From the NCBI GenBank assembly GCA_046331245.1, contig JAXLRH010000008.1, positions 1 to 64,000 of the forward strand: a stretch of DNA of 64,000 bases. Direction: 5' to 3'. The notes below the pieces were generated by a model that saw nothing but the letters and a program-made list of their open reading frames with translations, searched no databases and was not told the DNA's origin. The stretch comes from SSF14 sp046331245 (GTDB lineage Bacteria; Actinomycetota; Acidimicrobiia; Acidimicrobiales; Microtrichaceae). This document shows positions 58,033 through 64,000 of this stretch, piece after piece; position 1 is the first letter of the stretch, and every line of letters begins with the position of its first letter. A program made the translations under genes and the position numbers.

Positions 58033-58632
58033 ATGCACCAGTCACAAAGGATCAGACGCTCGCGCCGTCGACTGCTCCGGAGCTCCATGCGGGCCGCCGC
58101 CGTGGTCGGCGTGCTCGGCTCGTCGTTCGTCGTGTGGTCGGCATCGGACGCAGCGTTCAGCGGGACCACCACCAACGGCACGAACAACTGGACGGCCGGC
58201 GCCGTCGCCATCACCGACGACGACTCCGGCAGCGCGATGTTCAACGTGTCGGGCCTCGTGCCCGGCGGCACCGGATCGAAGTGCCTCACCGTCACCTACG
58301 GCGGCAACGTGACCTCCAACGTCCGCCTCTACGCGTCGTCCGTCTCGACCACGCTGGCGATGAACACCTACCTCAACATGAAGATCGAGGAGGGCACGGG
58401 CGGCTCGTTCGCCTCGTGCGCCGGCTTCTCCGCCACGTCGACGCTCTTCGACAACACGCTGTCGAACCTCACGGCGACGACGTACGGAACCGGTCTGTCC
58501 TCCTGGGCGCCCACCGGCGCCGCACAGGCGAAGACCTACCGGTTCACGTACACGCTCAGCGCGGCGACGCCGAACTCGGTCCAGGGTGGCACGTCGGCCG
58601 AGACGTTCACCTGGGAAGCGCAGAGCGTCTGA
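58033..58632 (+). CDS. Secreted TasA/camelysin-like protein with SipW-type leader
   Basis: 199 residues. Very basic start (RIRRSRRRLLRSSMR), leader VVGVLGSSFVVWSASD, then AAFSGTTTNGTNNWTAGAV, ITDDDSGSAMFNVSGLVPGG, the Cys blocks (SKCLTVTY, ASCAGFSA) and the end WEAQSV. Followed 3 bases later by a SipW-type peptidase. Confidence 0.75.
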   Translation: MHQSQRIRRSRRRLLRSSMRAAAVVGVLGSSFVVWSASDAAFSGTTTNGTNNWTAGAVAITDDDSGSAMFNVSGLVPGGTGSKCLTVTYGGNVTSNVRLYASSVSTTLAMNTYLNMKIEEGTGGSFASCAGFSATSTLFDNTLSNLTATTYGTGLSSWAPTGAAQAKTYRFTYTLSAATPNSVQGGTSAETFTWEAQSV

Positions 58633-58635
58633 TCC

Positions 58636-59205
58636 ATGGCACGTCGGCCCCCACGCCGGCAGCGCCGGTCCAGGGCCACCCGATCCCTCGGGATGGTCGC
58701 AGGGAGCGTGAGCTCCCTCATCCTGGGAGCGCTCGTCGGGCTCACCCTCACCGCGAACGTCCCGCGGCTCGCCGGCTGGCAGCCGACGGTGATCCAGGGT
58801 GAGTCGATGACGCCCACGATCGATCGCGGTGACGTCGTGATCGCCCGGCCCGAGCCGGACGGTCCCCGCGGCGCCGGTCAGATCGTCCTCTTCCGCGACC
58901 CCAACCGCGTCGGCCGCACGACGCTGCACCGCATCCAGTCGAACGTCGACGGATGGATCGTGACGAAGGGCGACCACAACCGCGACGCGGACACGACGCG
59001 GATCCGCTCACGCGACGTCGTGGGGCTCGCCGTGCTGCGGATCCCCAAGATCGGGTGGCCGCTCGTGTGGTTCTCGACGGGGAACTGGCCGCCCCTCGTG
59101 GCGTCGGTCGGGGTCCTGCTGCTCGCAGTGTGGATGGCCGGTCGGGTCGTCGACCGCGACTCGATCCCGTACCGCACGGTGATCGACCTGCTCGACGCCG
59201 CCTGA
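58636..59205 (+). CDS. sipW: SipW-type (ER-type) signal peptidase I
   Basis: 189 residues. Arg-rich start, helix SVSSLILGALVGLTLTANV, IQGESMTPTIDRGDVV with Ser57, His98 (TLHRI), Asp113 (KGDHNRDAD) and a C-terminal helix (LVASVGVLLLAVWMAG). Cotranscribed with the substrate gene at 58033 and convergent with the giant RCC1 gene. Confidence 0.85.
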   Translation: MARRPPRRQRRSRATRSLGMVAGSVSSLILGALVGLTLTANVPRLAGWQPTVIQGESMTPTIDRGDVVIARPEPDGPRGAGQIVLFRDPNRVGRTTLHRIQSNVDGWIVTKGDHNRDADTTRIRSRDVVGLAVLRIPKIGWPLVWFSTGNWPPLVASVGVLLLAVWMAGRVVDRDSIPYRTVIDLLDAA

Positions 59206-59213
59206 CGTCGAGC

Positions 59214-59235
59214 CCGGGCGTCGCGTCGCGCCCGG
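59214..59235. terminator. Bidirectional terminator-like hairpin
   Basis: CCGGGCG (59214-59220) and CGCCCGG (59229-59235) around TCGCGTCG, in the 36-base gap between the convergent peptidase and RCC1 genes. No T tract. Confidence 0.45.
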
Positions 59236-59241
59236 CCCGTC

Positions 59242-62200
59242 CTACTGGCGGGCCACGGTGTGCGATCCGCCGGCGGCGATGCCCCGCCAGGCGCCCGTCC
59301 CGACGATGCGCACGGGCACGACCCGGTCGACGGTGGTGCCGTCGCCGAGCTGGCCGTAGGCGTCGTCGCCCCAGCACCACATCGCCGTGCCGCGCACGCC
59401 GCACGTGTGGGCGCTGCCGGCCGAGATCAGGCTCCAGTCGGTGGCCGTGCCCACCTGCACCGGTGCGGTGCGCTGGGTGGTGGTGCCGTCGCCGACCTGG
59501 CCGTTGGTGTTGAGGCCCCAGCACCACAGGGTGCTGTTCGCCCGCACGCCGCAGGTGTGGGACGCGCCGGCGCTCACGTCGGTCCAGTCCGTCGCCGAGC
59601 CGACCCGTGTGGGCGTCGACCGGTCGGTCGTGCTCGCGTCGCCGACCTGGCCATTCGTGTTCGTGCCCCAGCAGTAGAGGAGGCCGGTGCCCTGGATGGC
59701 GCAGCTGTGCTGCGACCCCGCCGTCGGGAGGTACCACTTGTTCGCCGTGTCGACGTCAGCGGCCACGCGGCGCCGGTATTCCTGGGCGACGCGGCCGTTG
59801 GCGGTCGAGCCCCAGCACCACAGGTCCCCGAGGAGGGTCGTGCCGCAGGTGTGGGTCGACCCGCTCGAGGCCCCGTTCCAGGTCGTGCCCGACGCGACCT
59901 GCACGGGAGCGGTGCGTTGGGTGGTGGTGCCGTCGCCGAGCCGCCCGTTGGTGTTGAGGCCCCAGCACCAGAGGGTGCCGGCGGCCCGGGCACCGCACGT
60001 GTGGGCATCGCTCGCGCTCACGTTCCACCAGTCGGTGGCCGAACCGATCTGCACCGGGCTGGTGCGTTGTGTCGTGGTGGCGTCGCCGACCTGGCCGTTG
60101 GTGTTGAGGCCCCAGCACCAGAGCGACCCCGAGCCGCGCGTGCCGCAGCTGTGCGACGCTCCGGTGGTGGCCGCCGTCCAGTCGGTGTTCGCGCCGACCT
60201 GCACCGGTGCGGTGCGTTGGGTGGTCGAGGCGTCGCCGATCTGGCCGTTCGTGTTGAGGCCCCAGCACCACATCGTCGACGTTGCGCGGATCCCGCAGGT
60301 GTGCGCGGTGCCGGCCGACACGGTGCTCCAGTCGGTGTTCGCGCCGACCTGCACCGGGCTGGTGCGTTGGGTGGTGGTGGCGTCGCCGATCTGGCCGTTG
60401 GTGTTGAGGCCCCAGCACCACAGGCTGCCGGCGCCGCGGATGCCACAGGTGTGCGAGGCCCCGGCCGTCACGGTCATCCAGTCGGTCGCCGACCCCACCT
60501 GGACCGGTGCGGTGCGTTGCGTGGTCGAGGCGTCGCCGACCTGGCCATTGGTGTTGAGGCCCCAGCACCACAGCGTGCCCGCGCTGCGGATGCCGCACGC
60601 GTGGGAGGCGCCCACGCTCACCAGCAACCAGTCCGACGCCGTCCCCACGCGCGTCGGCGGATGATCGACGGTGTCGGCCGTGCCGAGCTGGCCGTTGGTG
60701 TTGCCGCCCCAGCACCACAGGGTGCCGTCGCGCTGCACCGCACAACCGCTGATCGACCCGAGCTCGACCTGGCCGCGTGTGCCCGGCACCGGAACCGGGC
60801 TCAGTCGCGTGATCGTCGTCGCGTCGCCCACCTGGTCGTAGCCGTTGTAGCCCCAGCACCAGAGGGTGCCGTCGGTGCGGGTCGCACACGTGTGGCTGTC
60901 GCCGGCGACCTCGCTCCACGTGGTGGCCGTCCCGATCTGCACCGGACTCGTCCGCTGCGTCGTCGTGCCGTCACCGATCTGGCCGGTGCCGTTGCTGCCC
61001 CAGCACCAGAGGGTGCCGGCCGTGCGCAACGCACAGGTGTGGATGTAGTAGCCGCGCACGTCGGACCACGTCGTGGCCGAGCCCACCTGCACGGGGGCGG
61101 TGCGCTGCGTGGTGGTGCCGTCGCCGACCTGGCCGTTGGTGTTGAGCCCCCAGCACCAGAGCGTGCCCGCGCTTCGCACGGCGCAGGTGTGCGTGTCGCC
61201 GGCGTCCACCTGGGTCCACGTCGTCACCGCGCCGATCTGCACGGGGGCGGTGCGTTGTGTGGTGGTGCCGTCGCCGATCTGGCCGTTGGTGTTGTCGCCC
61301 CAGCACCAGAGGGTGCCGGTGGTCTTGACGGCGCAACCGTGGGCGCCGGCCATCGTGACGCCCGACCAGTTCGTCGCCGTGCCGATCTGCGTGGGGGCGG
61401 CCCGGTCGGTCGTGCTGCCGTCGCCCACCTGGCCGCCCCAGTTCGCGCCCCAGCACCAGATGGTGCCGCCGCTGCGGCGCCCGCACGTGGTGTTCCAGCC
61501 GCCGCTCACCTCGGCCCAGTCGGTGGCCGACCCGATCTGCACCGGGCTGGTGCGCTGCGTCGTGCTGCCGTCGCCGACCTGACCGTTGGCGTTGTCGCCC
61601 CAGCACCACAGCGTGCCGGGGGAGCGGATGCCGCAGCTCGTGCTGGCGCCCAACCCGACGGCCGTCCAGTCGGAGGACGTGCCGATGCGCACCGGGACCG
61701 AACGCTGCGTCGTCGTCCCGTCGCCGAGCTGTCCCGAGGCGTTCGCACCCCAGCACCAGAGCGTGCCGGGCCGTTGCACGCCGCAGTTGAACCAGCTGCC
61801 GGCGCTGACGGTCGTCCAGCGGGCCGAGGCGCCGATCATCGTGGGGCGGATCGCCGTCGGGGCGGTTCGGTTCGTGGTGGTCGCGTCGCCGACCTGGCCG
61901 GTGGCGTTGCCGCCCCAGCACCACAGGGTTCCCGCCGTCGCGACGGCACAGGCCTGGTCGAAGCCGGCGGCGATGACGACGCGGTCGGTGTCGGTGCCCA
62001 CCTGGACGGGTGACGTGCGTTGGGTGGTGGTGCCGTCGCCGAGCTGGCCGCTCGTGTTCAGGCCCCAGCACCAGGCGGTGCCGGCGTTGGTGAGGGCGCA
62101 CGAGCTGCTGTCGCCGGCGGTGGCGGCCGACCAGTCGGTGCCCACCCCGACCTGGACGGGGCTGGTGCGTTGGGTGGTGGTGCCGTCGCCGAGGCGACCG

Positions 62201-63159
62201 TTGGTGTTGAGGCCCCAGCACCACAGGGTGCCGGTGGTGCGCACGCCGCACGCGTGCGAGGTGCCGGTGGCGACGGACGCCCAGTCGGTGGCCGAGCCGA
62301 CCTGCACGGGCGCGGTGCGTTGGGTGGTCGATGCGTCGCCCACCTGGCCGTTCGTGTTGAGCCCCCAGCACCACAGCGTGCCGGTGCTCTTTGCCGCGCA
62401 CGAGAACGACGTGCCGGCCGCGACGGCGACCCAGTCCGTGGCCGAGCCGACCTGGGTGGGGCTGGTGCGTTGGGTGGTGGTGCCGTCGCCGAGCTGGCCG
62501 TTGGTGTTGAGGCCCCAGCACCACAACGTGCCGCCGGTCTTGATGCCGCAGGTGTGGGTGGCGCCGGCGGCGACGCGCAGCCAGTCGGTGCCCGCCCCGA
62601 TCTGGGTGGGGCTGGTGCGTTGGGTGGTGGTGCCGTCGCCGAGACGGCCGTTGGTGTTGAGGCCCCAGCACCACAAGGTGCCGCCCGTCTTGATGCCGCA
62701 CGAATGGGAGGCGCCGGCGGTGACGGCGGCCCAGTCCTCGGCGGTGCCGGCCTGCGCCGGGTCGACGTGGTCGGTCGTGGTGCCGTCGCCCAGCTCGCCG
62801 TTGCCGTTCGATCCCCAGCACCACATCTCGCCGCTGCGCACTGCGCACGTGTGGCCGTTGCCGGCGGCCACGGCGGTCCAGGCGCCGACCACCTCGTTCT
62901 GCGGCGACCGGAACGCGGTGAGGTCGACCGTCCCGGGGGCCCCGGAACGCTCGTCGCCGAACGCTTGGAGGGGCCCGCCGAAGTCGGTCGACGCGGCGAA
63001 CGCATTCGAGGGGTTCACGGTGGTGGTGGTGAAGGTCGCATCGCTCAGGGAGAACACCCCGAGCGCGAGCGCGCCGATGGCCGCCACCATTCGACGGGTC
63101 GCGCGGCCGGGAGGACCCGGCAGTCGTGCCCGGACGCGGCGCGCCGGCGATGAGACCAT
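59242..63159 (-). CDS. Giant secreted RCC1-repeat protein (24 repeats) with SipW-type leader
   Basis: 1305 residues from ATG 63159 (ATG 63219 would add 20; no clear ribosome site for either). Leader RRMVAAIGALALGVFSLSD then ATFTTTTVNPSNAFAAS, the SipW-type signature. From about residue 90 to the end there are 24 RCC1/BNR repeats of about 50 residues, core LWCWGLNTNGQVGDGTTTQR with a second Cys in H(T/S)CG. Most repeats are nearly the same, at protein and DNA level. 24 blades would make three or more propellers, rigid and disulfide-linked. A secreted or cell-surface binding role is inferred. It is convergent with the SipW-type pair at 58033-59205. Confidence 0.8.
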   Translation of the reverse strand: MVSSPARRVRARLPGPPGRATRRMVAAIGALALGVFSLSDATFTTTTVNPSNAFAASTDFGGPLQAFGDERSGAPGTVDLTAFRSPQNEVVGAWTAVAAGNGHTCAVRSGEMWCWGSNGNGELGDGTTTDHVDPAQAGTAEDWAAVTAGASHSCGIKTGGTLWCWGLNTNGRLGDGTTTQRTSPTQIGAGTDWLRVAAGATHTCGIKTGGTLWCWGLNTNGQLGDGTTTQRTSPTQVGSATDWVAVAAGTSFSCAAKSTGTLWCWGLNTNGQVGDASTTQRTAPVQVGSATDWASVATGTSHACGVRTTGTLWCWGLNTNGRLGDGTTTQRTSPVQVGVGTDWSAATAGDSSSCALTNAGTAWCWGLNTSGQLGDGTTTQRTSPVQVGTDTDRVVIAAGFDQACAVATAGTLWCWGGNATGQVGDATTTNRTAPTAIRPTMIGASARWTTVSAGSWFNCGVQRPGTLWCWGANASGQLGDGTTTQRSVPVRIGTSSDWTAVGLGASTSCGIRSPGTLWCWGDNANGQVGDGSTTQRTSPVQIGSATDWAEVSGGWNTTCGRRSGGTIWCWGANWGGQVGDGSTTDRAAPTQIGTATNWSGVTMAGAHGCAVKTTGTLWCWGDNTNGQIGDGTTTQRTAPVQIGAVTTWTQVDAGDTHTCAVRSAGTLWCWGLNTNGQVGDGTTTQRTAPVQVGSATTWSDVRGYYIHTCALRTAGTLWCWGSNGTGQIGDGTTTQRTSPVQIGTATTWSEVAGDSHTCATRTDGTLWCWGYNGYDQVGDATTITRLSPVPVPGTRGQVELGSISGCAVQRDGTLWCWGGNTNGQLGTADTVDHPPTRVGTASDWLLVSVGASHACGIRSAGTLWCWGLNTNGQVGDASTTQRTAPVQVGSATDWMTVTAGASHTCGIRGAGSLWCWGLNTNGQIGDATTTQRTSPVQVGANTDWSTVSAGTAHTCGIRATSTMWCWGLNTNGQIGDASTTQRTAPVQVGANTDWTAATTGASHSCGTRGSGSLWCWGLNTNGQVGDATTTQRTSPVQIGSATDWWNVSASDAHTCGARAAGTLWCWGLNTNGRLGDGTTTQRTAPVQVASGTTWNGASSGSTHTCGTTLLGDLWCWGSTANGRVAQEYRRRVAADVDTANKWYLPTAGSQHSCAIQGTGLLYCWGTNTNGQVGDASTTDRSTPTRVGSATDWTDVSAGASHTCGVRANSTLWCWGLNTNGQVGDGTTTQRTAPVQVGTATDWSLISAGSAHTCGVRGTAMWCWGDDAYGQLGDGTTVDRVVPVRIVGTGAWRGIAAGGSHTVARQ
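59360..62830 (-). repeat. 150-bp tandem coding repeat in the giant RCC1 gene
   Basis: The string CCCCAGCACCA (coding WCWG) recurs on the plus strand every 150 bases or close to it (for example near 59961, 60111, 60261, 60411, 60561), with long near-identical flanks encoding LNTNGQ and TTQRT. 24 units are visible. This is protein-coding repetition, not a CRISPR array. Confidence 0.85.
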
Positions 63160-63297
63160 CGGAATCCCATCGGCCTCGTCGTTGCCGGAATGAGGGGAAC
63201 CCTGGGCCGAACGGACCATGCGGCGAGCCCGTCGAGGGCGGATCCTCGGGACTTCCGGCCCTGTCGCGGGCCGGTGCGACGGCCCGACCATGTCCCC

Positions 63298-64000
63298 ATG
63301 AACGCGACGCGCCCCATCCTGTCCGCCACGCCGACTCCCGATCCCACGCCGGCGCCCGTCGTGGTGGGCGTCGACGGGTCGCCGAGCTCGGAAGCCGCCC
63401 TGCGCTGGGCGGCGGCCGAGGCGATGCGTCGGGGGCGGCCGCTGAGGATCGTGAGCGTGTGGACGATCCCCGCCGCGGCCACCACGACCCCGCTCATGTC
63501 GGGCGTGTTCGTGGACCCGGCCCCGTTCGAGGAGCAGGCCGAGCGCTCGGCGATCGCGGCCCGGACGCTGGTGCGGATCGAGCTCGGCGCCGACGCTCCG
63601 GAGGTCGAGGTCGTCGTGGTCGAGGGGTTCGCGATCGACCGCCTCGTGGAGCAGAGCGCCCACGGGGAGATGCTGGTCGTGGGCAGCCGCGGGCGCGGCG
63701 GGTTCGCCTCGCTCGTGCTCGGCTCGGTGGCCGACGGTTGCGTGCACCACTCCGCCGTACCGGTCGTCGTGGTGCGCCCCGAGGGATCGCCCGTCGCCGC
63801 CCGGGACGTGGTCGTCGGCCTCGACGACACCGAGGGCTCGATGGCCGCCCTGCGCTGGGCCGCAGTGGAGGCCGGGCGGCTCGGGCTGCGTCTCGTCGTG
63901 ATCCACGCCCGCGGCGTGCACCACGCCCTGTACCCCGACCTCGAGGAGGAGTTCGGCGACCTACCCGACGTGCTCGAGGCGACCTTCGCCGCGAACGGCC
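63298..64000 (+). CDS. Tandem universal stress protein (C-terminus cut by window edge)
   Basis: 234 codons visible from ATG 63298, open to the end of the window. First UspA domain: VVVGVDGSPSSEAALRWAA to the ATP-binding motif GSRGRGGFASLVLGSVADG and VPVVVVRPEG. A second domain begins VVVGLDDTEGSMAALRWAAV and is truncated at the edge. Two-domain ATP-binding Usp proteins are common in actinobacteria and act in stress and dormancy responses. It is divergent from the giant RCC1 gene. Confidence 0.88.
   Translation, partial: MNATRPILSATPTPDPTPAPVVVGVDGSPSSEAALRWAAAEAMRRGRPLRIVSVWTIPAAATTTPLMSGVFVDPAPFEEQAERSAIAARTLVRIELGADAPEVEVVVVEGFAIDRLVEQSAHGEMLVVGSRGRGGFASLVLGSVADGCVHHSAVPVVVVRPEGSPVAARDVVVGLDDTEGSMAALRWAAVEAGRLGLRLVVIHARGVHHALYPDLEEEFGDLPDVLEATFAANG

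Noticed and set aside
59360..62830. Regular 150-bp repeat considered as CRISPR or satellite DNA
   Set aside because: Units are in frame, encode RCC1 blades and lack short repeats with unique spacers.
59260..63193. Long open frames on the plus strand opposite the giant RCC1 gene
   Set aside because: They mirror the repeat periodicity of the RCC1 gene and show no leader, start signal or family motif.
63160..63924. N-terminal extension of the giant RCC1 gene by 255 codons
   Set aside because: The extension is antisense to the clear UspA coding sequence and the SipW-type leader begins only near 63159.
1..64000. tRNA, rRNA, insertion sequences, integrase or attachment sites
   Set aside because: None seen while reading both strands; no transposase motif, no tRNA-like cloverleaf and no terminal repeats were recognised.

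Overview
The window is very GC-rich with tight, often overlapping genes (ATGA and GTGA stop/start overlaps), many GTG starts and several promoters whose -10 box lies only 6-8 bases before the start codon (leaderless-type transcripts). Together with the mycothiol-type maleylpyruvate isomerase fold, the KstR-type operators, DUF3556 and the LuxR-type LAL regulator, this points to an actinobacterium. A member of the Acidimicrobiia (Iamia/Ilumatobacter-like) fits best, but the taxon is inferred, not proven.

Left part. 1-1533 (minus): an operon with a small membrane protein, a YwiC-like membrane protein, a group III truncated haemoglobin and a cut-off membrane protein. 2237-5413: a sulfide/persulfide module (CstR-like repressor, zinc-ribbon thioredoxin, sulfide:quinone oxidoreductase, TusE/DsrC-like protein, DsrE2-like protein) with two palindromic CsoR/CstR-type operators. 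5714-9960: an Old Yellow Enzyme plus SDR pair divergent from a TetR regulator with its operator, and an ArsR-SRPBCC-DHFR-like operon.

10049-21133 and 56737-63159 hold the most unusual content: six small secreted proteins with SipW-type leaders (TasA/camelysin-like), four SipW-type (Ser-His-Asp, ER-type) signal peptidases, and two secreted RCC1-repeat proteins with 13 and 24 repeats. The first block is interleaved with a PAS-MCP receptor, a GGDEF diguanylate cyclase and, just downstream, an HDOD protein. I read this as a surface-fibre/adhesin export system, possibly tied to c-di-GMP signalling.

22190-36300: hypothetical genes, DUF3556, a PNPOx-like protein, a 901-residue LAL regulator, an ABC exporter operon behind a 20-bp perfect palindrome, a PRMT-like methyltransferase, a DUF2271-PepSY pair convergent with ApbE (with a likely flavinylation site SGAT), a branched-chain-type substrate-binding lipoprotein, two copies of a hairpin repeat, and a PadR-HAAS pair. 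36387-39708: glutamyl- and glutaminyl-tRNA synthetases side by side. 39748-43918: an MDMPI-type protein, a DUF4062-NTPase (STAND) protein and a metallo-beta-lactamase-fold protein.

43947-50570: a steroid-type catabolic cluster, P450 and Rieske oxygenase on the minus strand and LLM flavin enzyme plus two amidohydrolases on the plus strand, diverging from a region with two KstR-type palindromes. 51660-55867: CoA-transferase, fatty-acid-hydroxylase-type membrane protein, and a Tat-lipoprotein plus GMC oxidoreductase pair. The window ends inside a tandem universal stress protein. I saw no tRNA, rRNA, CRISPR array or insertion sequence.
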